Part shown: positions 22,934-34,440 of the stretch, piece after piece
How the letters are laid out: every line of letters begins with the position of its first letter
Numbering within the stretch: the first letter of the stretch is position 1
NCBI GenBank assembly: GCA_012934845.2
Contig: WNNJ02003191.1
Coordinates: 1-64,000 of the forward strand
Source of the DNA: Pomphorhynchus laevis
Lineage: Eukaryota; Acanthocephala; Palaeacanthocephala; Echinorhynchida; Pomphorhynchidae
Direction of reading: 5' to 3'
DNA: 64,000 bases
Notes under the pieces: generated by a model
Database searches by the model: none
The model's input: only the letters and a program-made list of their open reading frames with translations
Told to the model about the DNA's origin: nothing
Translations under genes and position numbers: made by a program

Positions 22934-22989
22934 ATATTTATATTTACTTGATGGTTTAATTTTTGTTAGATAGGCGTTATAATTATTAT

Positions 22990-22992
<3 letters not shown>

Positions 22993-23040
<48 letters not shown>
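22993..23040. repeat. (TA)n microsatellite inside the Naiad-like RT region
   Basis: 24 uninterrupted TA units. Sister copies at 32.1 kb and 41.3 kb have only a short ATATATATG here, so the tract expanded after insertion. In the 36-41.7 kb copy the PLE-B cluster is inserted at this same place. Confidence 0.95.
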
Positions 23041-23042
<2 letters not shown>

Positions 23043-23928
23043 TTTTCCGAATAAAGGATTAATTAATTTTTTGATGCATTTTTAATATCTACTAAATCTA
23101 GATTTGTATAAAGCGTACTAAAATCGTATGTATTTATATTTTAAAAATTTATTCCTTTTGTCTGTTCTAAAAGTTTTTTTCTAGAATTGATACTGAAATA
23201 GTGTTTTATGCCAGTATTAATTTCGATTACCTTGCAATACTTTTAAAGTGTGCTAAATTACTTTAAGTATTTTATTCATATAGACAGAAAGTGGTTTTAA
23301 TGTACATTTAAACGTACAACATGTGAACCTAGGTTTTATTGGATTTTTTTGTAATTTTGGACTCCAATATAATATAGGTATAGTTTTATTATCTGATTCA
23401 ACCTTTATACCCTTTTTATCCATTATGGAACAGTAACTTGTAATAATTGTATCAAAACTTAACTCTACGTTCATATGTTGGATTTACATTTAAATCATTA
23501 GAATTTATCTCTTTCATCAGTATATCATAATATAGCTTTTTGCGTATGAAGACAAAGTTATTTCTAGCTTTATCAATAGCTGTTATTATATATTTATGCT
23601 TTAATCTAGTAAGTTCTGTATACATATCTTTATTAATTTTATCTTTACGTTTGTAATTGTTTGTTATTTTCATTTTATTTTTTATTTTATCAAATATATA
23701 ATCTTTCCAAATGATTATTTTAGATATTTTCGAGCTTTCACTATTAATCAGCTTACTAAAGTAATCATTTTAGTTATTATATAACGAATTGTAAATTTTA
23801 TTTTTGTCGTTGTTATTATTAAATCTATATTTATACCCTTTTGATAGCAGCTTTCTTAGTTCACAATTTTCAATTAATTCTAGATTATGGTACATATATG
23901 TTCATTTATTTTATCAAAACTAAGACTT

Positions 23929-24540
23929 TTACAATTGCATTCTGTTTCCGTTGTTTCTAATATTATCGTTACATATTGATTTTAATTGTTTACTATAATT
24001 ACAAATTTTTCGTCCTAATGGTGGTAGGAGTTTATACCTTATTTTAGGAATATATTTACTTAAATCTGACCCTATTATTTCTTTACTTTTAGAATTATTT
24101 AAAAGTCCGGCTATATTTATGTTATCTATACATTTATTAATGAAGTTTATGGTTAATGTATATTTTCTATTGTTATTATTAACATTTATTGTACGATTAT
24201 AGTATTTTGTATTACAATAACTGTCTATTATACAACTTAGCCTATCATAGTCGTTAATTAATTTTTGATTTATTGAACATATGATATCTTTAGAAAAACT
24301 TCTTATATTTACATAAAGATCTTTTAGCTTATTATCACTAAAATGTTGTTTTAATATTTCTAATCGTTCATTTATATACATATATTTTTTAATATTTTTA
24401 ACTCTATTTTTCCTATTCCTTTTATCACCATGACTTCTTGGTTTGCGTTTAACTGGATTATTATAATATAGTTGTTTATTATGTATTATACTACTTCTGC
24501 CAATTCTTTGTACCACGTCATTCAATCCTAATGGGTACAT
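23929..24540 (-). CDS. Naiad-like linker between nuclease and RT
   Basis: 203 codons, unbroken: YPLGLNDVVQRIGRSS at the start, a basic stretch KRKPRSHGDKRNRKNRVKN, and LGRKICNYSKQLKSI near the end. It follows the N-terminal nuclease end (WIKTLNS is just upstream, in frame). Two further fingers-region fragments (23,452-23,673 with TAIDKARNNFVFIRKKLYYD; 23,253-23,474 with TIPILYWSPKLQKNP and PRFTCC) continue the protein in other frames. The second resembles the PLE motif Y..PK.HK.P...R. Confidence 0.7.
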   Translation of the reverse strand: MYPLGLNDVVQRIGRSSIIHNKQLYYNNPVKRKPRSHGDKRNRKNRVKNIKKYMYINERLEILKQHFSDNKLKDLYVNIRSFSKDIICSINQKLINDYDRLSCIIDSYCNTKYYNRTINVNNNNRKYTLTINFINKCIDNINIAGLLNNSKSKEIIGSDLSKYIPKIRYKLLPPLGRKICNYSKQLKSICNDNIRNNGNRMQL

Positions 24541-24566
24541 GGAATTAAGCGTTTTAATCCAGCGTT

Positions 24567-25470
24567 TTAAGAATATATTTACTTAAATCTAACCATATTA
24601 TTTCTTTACTTTTAGAATTATTTAATAGTCCGGCTATATTTATGTTATCTATACATTTATTAATGAAGTTTATGGTTAGTGTATATTTTCTATTGTTATT
24701 ATTAACATAATAACAATAGAATCATAATAAAATCTAGGTTCATATGTAGTGCTTTTAAATGTACATTAAAACCACTTTCTGTCTATATGAATAAAATACT
24801 TAAAGTAATTAAAGCACACTTTAAAAAATATTGTAGGATAATCGAAATTAATACTGGTATAAAACACTATTTAAGTATTAATTCTACAAAAGAATTTTTA
24901 GAACACACAAAAGGAATAAATTTTCAGAATTAAAATACATACGATTTTAGTACTCTTTATACAAATCTAGATTTAGTAGATATTAAAGATGCATTAGAAA
25001 AATTAATTAATCCTTTATTCGGAAAAAGATATACATATATATGCTATATTAACTATAACGCATATCTAACAAAAATTAAACCATCAAATAAATATAAATA
25101 TATGGATAAAATTGAATTATTAAAATCCTTAAATATTTTAATAAATCAAATTTTTTTAAAGGTATGGACATATATATTTAGACGAATAAAATGTGTTCAA
25201 ATAGGAGGTAATAGTAGCTTAATAATAGCTAACTTACTTTAAAGCTTCATAGCTTTAAAGCTTACAACGTCTGTTATTTAGTAGTCTATTTATAAAAATC
25301 ACTTTTATTTTGAATTTAAATTTTTCATTTTAACTTGATATAAATTATGAAAAATCTAATAACAATTAGTTATTAATTAATTATTTAATTATTAAATTTT
25401 GATTTGCATTATTATATTTTGATTATTTTATAATTATATTAAATACGTAGACTCAGTTAGCTGATTTGAT
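24567..25470. mobile_element. Rearranged Naiad-like pieces ending in a tail
   Basis: A minus-strand repeat of the linker region (24,567-24,725) joins a plus-strand stretch with RT-region sequence (24,726-25,240). A jump into the family 3' tail follows (25,262-25,470, ending ACGTAGACTCAGTTAGCTG). The plus-strand part is thus an internal deletion derivative that keeps a genuine element 3' end. Confidence 0.7.
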
Positions 25471-25559
25471 TTTTCGGAGAAAGATCCAACTAATGCTCAC
25501 ATTCTATCCGTACGCAATTTTAAACGATAAATTCTACTAATATTGTATAAATTAATACA

Positions 25560-25925
25560 TTGTATATATCATCGTTACATATTGATTTTAATTCTTTATT
25601 GTAATAACAAATTTTTCGTCCTGATGACGTTAACAACTTATACCTTATTTTAGGATTATTTTTGCTTAAATCTGATCCTATTATTTCTTTATTGTTAGAA
25701 TTATTTAAAAGTCTACCTATATTTATGTGATCTATATATTTATTAATGAAGTTTATGGTTAGTGTATATTTTTCATGTTATTATTAACTTAATAATATGT
25801 TGTCTATAATATGCCATTATTAAGAATATATCATAATATTAATAGAACATAATATTTTTGGTATATATATTTAAACGCTTGCTAATGGCGAGCCTGTGTG
25901 ACCATGAAATAACGTGCATATTTTT
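25560..25925 (-). mobile_element. Naiad-like linker fragment with shared flank
   Basis: 25,565-25,790 repeats the linker coding of the 24-kb copy. It is followed by about 140 bases (ending GGCGAGCCTGTGTGACCATG) that also follow the Naiad-like fragment at 45,405-45,530. This suggests a segmental copy or a longer subfamily. Confidence 0.6.
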
Positions 25926-26189
25926 ATTGTTATTATTAGCGACAAAGATCAGCGAAAAACACAAGTCTGAATTTTTCAGAGTAATAATGTGGCTCTGTAC
26001 GAAGATTGCAATTGCGCTCGCAAAGTCGATATCACAATGTTTCCGAGCACCGCGTTCCAAACTCAATGCACCGGTACATTCGGTCATAGACATTGAGTTG
26101 CAAATCGCACAATGATCATTATTTTCTTTTAAACGTATATTGTGAATGCAAAATATGTTGATTTCCATTTGCGGGAACTTCAAATGTAA

Positions 26190-28150
26190 ATTTATTCAAA
26201 TAATAATGTTTTACTTGAAAAAAAAACATTTATTGCCGTTATAGTATTTTACATTACAATAACTGTCTACTTATCATATTAGTAAAAATTACTAACAAAC
26301 TTTTTAAAAACTACGTATTTTTAAATTCTTACTTTATATAAAAATAAATTGTATAAAATTCTATATAATTATTTAATATTTATCTCTTTTTTATTTACAT
26401 TTAGTATAAAATACGTAGACTCAGTTATTTGATCTAATTTGTATATCTCTGAAGGACATAAACCTGATATTATGTTTCTCTCATCAGAGATGCAACAACA
26501 TAAATCCCACTAATATGGTAGAAATTAAGCTATTAATCTGTCAGACTGATTGAATTTATTCCTATCTTTATTTGATAAATATTGTCTTAAGTATTTTATA
26601 AAAATTGACTTTCAATATAAAAAATTTAACTTGATATAAATTATATAAAATCTTATAAATCTTATTGTTAAACTGCAATCTTCTCAATGCTATAGAATTA
26701 AAATTGTTTGAAATATAATGTGTCATTTCTTATAATGTTACCCAATCCAAATAAATGAAATTGTATTAAACTGTTTTAATGTAAAGCGGATTATTTCTTA
26801 ACTTATATTAAGGCTCTTTTATGTTAGGGTTTACGTCAAATAGTCGTTTATCGAAAAAATAACAACCTATAATAACTTAGATTAAGAAATATAATATCTT
26901 AGAGATTAAGAAAATCTGCAGTATATTCCGACTCCTTAACAACTACGCATACTATGGATGTTACTCTCAAAGTCATTTGTATAATTTCGGTAATTACGCT
27001 CTTACATAGACTTTCAAATGATTTACCAGTAAAATTCTAACTTTAATGTTTTAACAAGAAAATAACTTTAAGATAACAAAATCAGTAATATAACAGAATA
27101 AATTGTAAAAGGAAGATAATACGTATGGCATTACCTTTAAAAAATAATATTATAATAATGATTAATTTTGAAATACAAATTTTAATAAAATAGCGTAGAT
27201 TTTTTGACTACGTTGATATATATAGAGAGAGTACAAATCGTATTATTGCATTTTTATTGCTATTTACAATCAACAATGCAGTTTGTTACACAAAATATCT
27301 TATGTGATATCTGATCGGGAAGAATTAGCGATCGTTTTACTTTATATTTACAAACAACAAATTTTTAATATTAACGTAATTTAGTTTGAATAGCTATCAC
27401 TGCCAACATTTTTACAAATTTTGTAAAAATGCCAAAATGTTAACAAATTGCCAACATGCTAACAAATTTTGTAACAATGCCAAAAACTGCCAACATTTTG
27501 TAAAAATGTTGGCAGTGACAACATTTTTAACGAAAACTTAAACTAAAATTTTTAATAAATTAAGTTTGTAAATGATTAAATAATCAAGAAAAAAATACAT
27601 ATTATGCAATAAAATATTATATAAATATTTATATTTTATGGTTTTACATTATTGATTCAAATGATAAGTGAATTTATCAAAACGGTAAATTCAGTATGAA
27701 AACTAATTAATCAAATTACTTAACTCAGGCCATGTATTCGATACTAACTATTAATATCTAAGGTGTCTTGTTTAGTTTTATTTGAAAAATAAAAATTTGT
27801 AGCAAAATGATGTCGTACAACGAAATGCATTTATTTTCAAATAAATTTCAGTATTTATTTAACAAATTACTGCTCGCATTTTGTATTAATTTTCAAATAT
27901 TAGAGTTTTGTTAAATTTTGAATTTAGAATTTGATTGAATTCAAATTTCCGCACATTATTATTTTTCTATTATTGTTATAAACTTACTCTTCAATAAGCA
28001 GTTACATAAATACAAAATATTTGTAATGAAAATTATTTGCAGCGAATTATTGATCAGGTTTACACTTTGTTTATTCAATAATTGACATTTATGATGTAGT
28101 AAGGCTTTTGATGCTTGCACAACATCAAGTTAATAATTTAATATGTGGTC
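26190..28150. other. Intergenic AT-rich DNA upstream of the carboxypeptidase
   Basis: A short PLE tail trace (ATACGTAGACTCAGTTATTTGATC) lies at about 26,405-26,435. A nest of inverted repeats around 27,400-27,530 (TGCCAACATTTTTACAAA with its complement) could form a hairpin. No coding exon recognised. Any promoter or 5' exon of the downstream gene should lie here, but none can be pointed to. Confidence 0.45.
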
Positions 28151-28313
28151 ATAATGTCTACTTAAATGCAACATGCAATCTTCTTTGCTATGGTTTGATT
28201 GTAGAACACAAGAAAAAAAACACGCAAAAATGTTTTTCGTTTGTAACGAAAAACATAAAATGACAAATGAACTACCTACTTGGAAGAGGAAGGTCTTCAA
28301 TGTAAAGAAAATA

Positions 28314-29654
28314 ATGCACGCACTTATGATACAGTTCATCCTGTGCCTGCGTCACATTACTTTTTGTACAATGGGCAATAGTCCAAATAAAAAGGGAATG
28401 TTATTATCATTGACGCCAGTGTCAGTTGACAATGAGCAATATTATTCAGATCTATTACAATTTACAATTCAGAGCGGTTATGATATTTGGAACGTAAATG
28501 CTAAATTCAAAAAAATATTACTAAAAGTCGATAGCCAGACTGACGCCGATAATCTCTACAAATTGTTAATCGATAATAAATTGGACGTCGACATTACCGT
28601 TGTTGTTCATGACATAACAAAAGTTCTAATTGATGCTCACTCGATAAAGAGAAATAAACGCTTTTCCGAAAACAGCGAAACACATAATTTGGAATCGTTG
28701 CTTGGCGATGATTATCTATCGTTTAATGACTACGTAAAATCCATTCGTAAAATGAAAGCGCAATACAAACAGTTTGTTAGATTGAAGAGATTAGGCAAAA
28801 GTTGGAATAACCAAAGCTTACTTGTAATAAGGATTGAACTGCCGCTGAAATCCCAAAAACCAAAAAAAATAATTTGGATAGATGCAGGTATTCACGGACG
28901 AGAATGGATCAGCCCAGCGTCTATAATATATTTCACATGGATGCTACTGGACCGGATTGCTACTCGTAATGATGAAATTCTAGATTTGATGGAAAATTTT
29001 TCCTTCTACATAATGCCATTTGTCAATCCGGACGGATATATAATTTCATTTGTAAATAGAGCCAATATTCTAAGATTTTGGAGAAAGAACGCCCGTCCGT
29101 CAAATAATATGTGTACGGGAGTTGATCTGAATCGAAATTTTCCGTTTGCTTGGAATGAAACAAATGGTGGAGCAAGTACTAACCCATGCTCCGAAATTTA
29201 CAGAGGACCGGAAGCACAAAGCGAGCCTGAGGTAAAAGCAATTACGAATTTTATAGGTACATTACAATCCCAGGTAGAATTTGTGGCGTTTTTAACATTC
29301 CACTCTTATGGACAATTTTGGTTTTATCCTTGGGGATACACTAAGTCGCTTACGCTAATTGATAAAAATGATTTAGAAACCTTAGCAAAGATAGGTGCTT
29401 ATGCAATGACAACAGAAATGTTTGATGACTGGAAAGTTGGACAATCATCGCACATGATGTATTTATCTTCTGGAACATCAGAGGATTGGGCAAAGGCAAT
29501 TGCACGAATTAAATACACATATTGTATTGAATTACCGCCTGGCGATGACAGTTTTAATGGTTTTGTTTTGCCTAAGGAGTATATTCGACCTGTTGGTACT
29601 ATAGTTTTTAATGGGATAATTAATTTACTAAAGGAAATATCGAGAAGGAAATAG
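28314..29654 (+). CDS. Secreted zinc metallocarboxypeptidase (M14A, CPA/CPB type)
   Basis: Removes C-terminal residues from peptides; probably secreted as a zymogen. The frame is open from 28,155, with ATGs at 28,173 and 28,314. I prefer 28,314 because it starts a plausible signal peptide (MHALMIQFILCL). A possible acceptor (TTTGATTGTAG, ending 28,204) also argues against the first ATG. Numbered from 28,173: propeptide about 85-165 ending at a basic site (IKRNKR), then the catalytic domain. Zinc ligands H241, E244 (GIHGREW) and H377 (FHSYGQ); substrate residues R304, N320-R321 and Y430; catalytic E453 (YCIELPPG); cysteines C314/C339. All are present. The specificity position equivalent to bovine CPA Ile255 is Glu437 (SGTSEDW), suggesting preference for basic C-termini. 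No introns in 1.3 kb, no lesions, full family length. Neighbours are unrelated. Confidence 0.92.
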   Translation: MHALMIQFILCLRHITFCTMGNSPNKKGMLLSLTPVSVDNEQYYSDLLQFTIQSGYDIWNVNAKFKKILLKVDSQTDADNLYKLLIDNKLDVDITVVVHDITKVLIDAHSIKRNKRFSENSETHNLESLLGDDYLSFNDYVKSIRKMKAQYKQFVRLKRLGKSWNNQSLLVIRIELPLKSQKPKKIIWIDAGIHGREWISPASIIYFTWMLLDRIATRNDEILDLMENFSFYIMPFVNPDGYIISFVNRANILRFWRKNARPSNNMCTGVDLNRNFPFAWNETNGGASTNPCSEIYRGPEAQSEPEVKAITNFIGTLQSQVEFVAFLTFHSYGQFWFYPWGYTKSLTLIDKNDLETLAKIGAYAMTTEMFDDWKVGQSSHMMYLSSGTSEDWAKAIARIKYTYCIELPPGDDSFNGFVLPKEYIRPVGTIVFNGIINLLKEISRRK

Positions 29655-29708
29655 CTTATTTGCTAATTTTGAAAATGTATTTTGTTGGCCTTTTAAAAAC
29701 ATATTTTT

Positions 29709-29714
29709 AATAAA
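29709..29714 (+). terminator. Probable polyadenylation signal of the carboxypeptidase
   Basis: AATAAA lies about 55 bases after the stop codon, in AT-rich sequence. A second candidate (TAATAATAAA) lies near 29,832. Confidence 0.5.
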
Positions 29715-29719
29715 CATAT

Positions 29720-30289
29720 TTTGTTACCTTATTGAAAGCTTATTTTAAATATATTTTGTTTGCTCATTAAATTTCATTTGAATTAAAGTTTCATCAGTTT
29801 ATTCTTGATAGCTAATTTAAGATAAATTTTTAATAATAAACCTGGCTTTGTTTCTTTCACGGTTACGAAAATTCATTTTCCAGTTTCGTGGAAAAAATTC
29901 ATATATTCATTTTATATGTGGAATTTAATATCATGACCTTATTTAATATCATGTTGTTTAATTTCATCAATTTTTTTAATTTTTTTTTATTAATTTGATA
30001 ATTAATTGAAAAATCAACTAATATATTTAATAACATTATATTTAAATAATGTTTTTAAAGCATTAAATGTAATGCACAAGATATATCTGAAAAATGATTT
30101 GTGAAAATATTATTTGAAAAATGATTGCATTTATCAAAGATAAATTAAGACACGAATTTGTAATATCAAAACTTTTGATACTACCTTTGGTGCCATCTTT
30201 GCACGAATTTGTAACATCAAATTTTTGGTGCCATCTTTGGCGTGTTGCATCTATTTAGCCATCTATTAGACAACTGAATATACGTACTT
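29720..30289. other. Non-coding flank
   Basis: AT-rich. A short direct repeat (CACGAATTTGTAA.ATCAAA..TTT and TGGTGCCATCTTTG) lies around 30,150-30,240. No frame of note. Confidence 0.4.
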
Positions 30290-30950
30290 ATATAATTTAC
30301 AAATTAAAACCACATGCTAAATAAAATTTAAATACTTAAATAATAAATTATTAAATAATTATAAATAATAAATAGTTGATATTTAGGATTTTATATAATT
30401 TAGAAAAGGTTAAAATTTAATATAATAATTAAAGATAATAGTTATTTTTACGAATCGACTAATAAATAATAGACTATGTATAATAATAAGGATTAGAGAT
30501 CATCAAAAGAAACTGATATGTTATCGGATTTCGAACCCCATTCCTAGATCCAACATAGTATCAAAGTAAAATGTATGCTAGTGACGTATTTTCTCAGGTG
30601 AAATTGAAGTATCTAGTATATCTTATTCTAATACAAAGTATATTATTTATTATCCATCCATGAAAAGTTTCCGCTAATGATTTTAAATTTATTTTTAATA
30701 TTATTGTGTTGATTTTTATATTTTACTATTTGCTGTTTGATTTTATTTTTGTAGTAACCCAGTTTAAAATATGCATCTATTAAATTATTTAAATGATTTT
30801 GTAGAAAACCAATTTCATTATTTAATGTATAATATTTTATATTATATGGTATGCATGAATGCCCATGTAAAAATATGTTTCTTGTAAATTTAAATATGTC
30901 ATCTTTACGATAGAAATTAAAAGTAGTTTTAATTGATATTAATTTCATGT
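30290..30950 (-). mobile_element. Naiad-like tail plus RT C-terminal module
   Basis: An almost complete tail (30,290-30,640) is joined to the coding end (30,643-30,948). That end encodes FLHGHSCIPYNIKYYTLNNE and LIDAYFKLGYYKNK. The satellite-like segment TTATTCTAATACAAAGTATA sits between them at about 30,623, which is the key to the origin of the 44-bp array. Confidence 0.8.
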
Positions 30951-31019
30951 AAAAAACTAAAATGTAAAAAGATAAATGCTAAATAATGCTAAATGTTGAA
31001 AAATAACACTATTTCAGTA

Positions 31020-31560
31020 TTATAAATATAATAATATTAATAATATATAATATGATATGATATTATATTTCCTTTAGCTATTGATATATTAAATATTATT
31101 TATCAAGTTTTAGATATAGTTATCAAATATTGTATTGACCTTAGCTTTCGAAATATTAAATATTATATATCAACTATTATACATAGTTTCAAAATTTATT
31201 GTATTGCCTTTTGCTATAGATATTTCAAATATTATATATCAAATACTATATATCAAATAGTTTATATCAAATATTATGCATACTTATCAAATATTATCGA
31301 ATATTGTATTACCTTTAGATTTCGATATATCAAATATTACATATAGTTAGCAATTATTATCAAATATTGTATTGCTTTTAGCTATCGATATATCAAATAC
31401 TATATTTCATATTTTATACATATTTATCAAATATTGTCAAATATTGTTATACCTTTAGCTATAGATATATCAAATATTATATATCAAATATTATAAATAG
31501 TTATCAAATATTATCAAATATCATTTTGCCTTTAGTTATCTATATAAAACATATTATATA
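31020..31560. repeat. Degenerate AT-rich tandem repeat
   Basis: Motifs TATCAAATATT and CCTTTAGCTATCGATATATC recur every 90-120 bases, at least five times. Too degenerate to fix a unit. Non-coding. Confidence 0.6.
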
Positions 31561-31564
31561 TCAT

Positions 31565-32590
31565 AAATATTGACTTTATTAAGAATAATGCTACCTGGAT
31601 AAATTTGTTGGCTTATTGAATAAAATTTATTAAAGTTAAATACAAATATCATTAATATATCGTAACATACATTTCATATCTTTATATAATTTAGATTTAT
31701 TTTTTGCAGTTATAAACATATTTATATTCTATAAAGCTTAAAAATAAGTCAGCTATAATTAGGTTAATATTACCTCGCATTGGAATAATTGTAATTTATC
31801 ACTACTTTTGAATAATTTTGATTTCATAAAAAATATTTAAGGCTTCAATTAATTCAATTTTATCCACTGAATTAAGGCAGATTAAATTTTCTAACGCTAC
31901 TTTAATATCTACTTAATCTAAATTTGTACAAAGCGTAATAAAATCGAAAAATAAGTTAACCATAATTAGGCTACTATTACCTCTCATTATGACACCTTTT
32001 ATTTGTCTAAATATATGTCCCTACTTCTTAATAATTTTGATATATTAAAATATTTAAGGATTCTATTAATTCAATTTTATCCATATATTTATATTTACTT
32101 GGTTTAATTTTTGTTAGATAGGCGTTATAATTATTATAACATATATATGTATATCTTTTTCCGAATATAAGATTAATTAATTTTACTAACGCTTCTTTAA
32201 TATCTACTAAATCTAGATTAGTATAAAGCGTACTAAAATCGTATGCATTTATATTTTGAAAATTTATTCCTTTTGTCTGTTCTAAAAATTCTTTTGTAGA
32301 ATTAATACTGAAATATGTTTTATACCAGTATTAATTTCGATTACCTTGCAATATTTTTTAAAGTGTGCTTTAATTACTTAAAGTATTTTATTCATATAGA
32401 CAGAAAGTGGTTTTAATGTCCATTTAAACGCACTACATATGAACCTCGGTTTTATTGGATTTTTATCTAATTTTGGATTCCAATATAATATAGGTATAGT
32501 TTTATTATCTGATTCAACCTTTATACCCTTTTTATCCATTATAGACAGTGACTTGTAATAATTGTTTCAAAACTCAACTCACTACGTTCA
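31565..32590 (-). mobile_element. Naiad-like RT region, partly duplicated
   Basis: Two overlapping blocks (31,565-31,950 and 31,955-32,590) carry minus-strand RT-core and fingers sequence similar to the 22.5-23.4 kb part of the longest copy. The GGTAATATTAACC-type motif corresponds to the GGNSSP region. Frames are heavily broken. Confidence 0.65.
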
Positions 32591-32949
32591 AGCACACAAA
32601 ATAAAGCACAAAACACAATTTTAAATAGTTGATGATCCATTATTGATCAATAATTATTAGAGCTGAATCAAAGAAAGGAGGAAATTACAGAAAATTTGTA
32701 ATTTTCTGAATATGATAACAGAGGTTAGCGACGGTTCTACATTACAATATTCGAAAAATATCAAATAAAATTTCCTCTTTTCTTTGATCCGGCTCTAATA
32801 ATTCTTAACAAAGCAGTATTTAAAACAAATTTTTACATTAGCCAAGTTGAAAACAAAGTATTCGCGAAAAACAGTTTCTGGCAAAATTATATACCAGTTC
32901 CGTTGATGATGTATTTATCAGTTAAGATGACATTGGTCGTAGAATTAAT
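32591..32949. other. Flank shared with the cystinosin exon region
   Basis: 32,585-32,660 (TTCAAGCACACA.AATAAAGC, then ATGATCCATTATTGAT) matches 41,747-41,778 plus 42,126-42,155, skipping the cystinosin exon between them. The rest is unremarkable. Confidence 0.55.
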
Positions 32950-33335
32950 CAAATCATCTTACTGAGTCTACGTATTTAATATAATTATAAAATGAACAAA
33001 ACATAATAATGCTAAATCAAAATTTAATAATTAAATAATAAAATAAATAATTGTTTTTAGATTTTCTATAATTTAAATCAAGTTAAAATAAAAAATTGAA
33101 ATTTAAAATAAATGTCAATTTTTATAAATTGACTAATAAATAATATACGATGTATTCGAAAATAAGGATTACAGGTCATCATTTGGAACTGCTGTGCTAT
33201 CAGGTTTCGGACCCTATATATCGACCCATACTAGTCCCTAATAGGCATTTCGACTAAGGTCGACATGCCTATTAGGGACTAGGTCTTTGTGGTAGGCGCA
33301 TTACGGGTTAAGCTTCCCAACGAAGGTTGTAAAAA
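32950..33335 (-). mobile_element. Naiad-like tail joined to a hairpin repeat
   Basis: The tail runs from CTTACTGAGTCTACGTATTT to GGTTTCGGACCCTATA near 33,220. It then gives way to a hairpin with stem ACTAGTCCCTAATAGGCAT and a GGGTTAAGCTTCCC end, the same end as the hairpin repeats at 9.4-10.1 kb. Confidence 0.7.
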
Positions 33336-33770
33336 AGCATGCAGGTTTATACTTTCTAGTTCGTGTTAATTAAAAAAGTTGTATTAAAATTCTTTCGTAT
33401 TTTATATTACGTCACCAGTATTTTTAATGTAATAATAAATAATTATAAGATTTTGTTATAATATGTTATAACAAACGTTATACAATTTTAAAATAAAAAT
33501 ATATATTATTTTAAATAAAATATTTAAATTATTTTATAAATTTCATTTAGTTAAAGTAAAAATTGAAATTATAAATAAAAGTCAATTTTTATAATTTGAC
33601 TAATAAATAACAGACGTTGTATCATAATAAGAATTATAGGTCATCAGAAAATTTATACATCAAAATTTAATAATTAGATAATAAATAATTATAAATAATT
33701 GTTATAAGATTTTATAAGTTACATCAAGTTAAAATAAAAAATTGAAATATAAAATAAAATTCAATAAAAG
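33336..33770 (-). mobile_element. Two overlapping Naiad-like tail fragments
   Basis: Sequence typical of the AT-rich half of the tail appears twice (about 33,510-33,650 and 33,655-33,770), without the conserved AACATAGCA block. Confidence 0.5.
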
Positions 33771-33940
33771 CAAAAATAATGTGTGACTTTAGTAACAATT
33801 AACGATCAAAGGATCACACGAAAACGCAAACTACGCTGAATTCTCTTGAGATTTGTATGAATAAACACGTCTTTCGGGTTTGTGCTTTTAATCGATTAAA
33901 GGAAGACACATTGGATGGAATCAGTTGGTACAAATGTAAG

Positions 33941-34057
33941 TCATTTTGTTACAACTAACAACGGCTCAGAGGATCTTTCATTGTTTAATAACGAGCTAGT
34001 TTGATTATTATCATAATTAACTAGCCAGTTGCGAAGAACACCTTCTTCTCTACCTTC
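33941..34057 (-). CDS. Weak candidate: short terminal exon
   Basis: Minus strand: CACATTTTCCCAG forms a plausible acceptor, followed in frame by 38 codons (EGREEGVLRNWLVNYDNN, then NERSSEPLLVVTK) and TGA. The composition looks protein-like and matches no transposon here, but no family is recognised, the upstream sequence has no clear partner exon, and short open frames arise by chance. Confidence 0.2.
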   Translation of the reverse strand, partial: EGREEGVLRNWLVNYDNNQTSSLLNNERSSEPLLVVTK

Positions 34058-34149
34058 CTGGGAAAATGTGTGCTTGTTTATAAAAACAGAGTCATTATCA
34101 TTGATAATGATAACAGCGTAATTTGCACAGCTGTTATGTATTTGGCCCA

Positions 34150-34440
34150 TCTTCTACGTTGGGTCGAAGAATAGAGACCGATACCTGATAGCATGGTAGT
34201 TCCTCCTGATAACCTATAATCCTTATTCTGATACAACGTTTGTTATTTATTATTCAATTCATAAAAATTGACCTTTATTTTAAATTTCAATTTTTTATTT
34301 TAACTTGACTTAAATTATAGAAAATCTAAAAGCAAATATTAATTTTATTATTTAATTATTAAATTTTGATTTGGCATTATTATGTTTTGCTTATTTTATA
34401 ATTATATTAAAAACATAGACTCAGTTAGCTGATTTGATTT
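34150..34440 (+). mobile_element. Naiad-like tail, opposite orientation
   Basis: Reads GTTGGGTCGAAGAATAG.., GATACCTGATAGCATGGTAG, then the AT-rich half, ending ACATAGACTCAGTTAGCTGA. This is the reverse complement of the tails at 2.8, 7 and 33 kb. Confidence 0.8.

Larger units (their letters stand above)
22300..24566 (-). mobile_element. Naiad-like PLE, longest copy
   Basis: In sense order: a trace of the N-terminal nuclease end (WIKTLNSMYPLG), a 200-residue linker, RT fingers, a TA-rich expansion, the RT core, and the C-terminal module. No GIY-YIG follows the RT, unlike PLE-B, so the domain order is nuclease-RT, as in the permuted PLE clades (Naiad/Chlamys). Several frameshifts and stops interrupt it. 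The 3' tail typical of the family is replaced by unrelated AT-rich sequence at 22,080-22,300. Confidence 0.8.

Noticed and set aside
25839-26183. RING-box-like fragment (DHCAICNSMSMTECTGA)
   Set aside because: Resemblance to RBX1 covers only a few residues around CAIC; the rest does not follow the RING pattern and the strand overlaps repeat-derived sequence.
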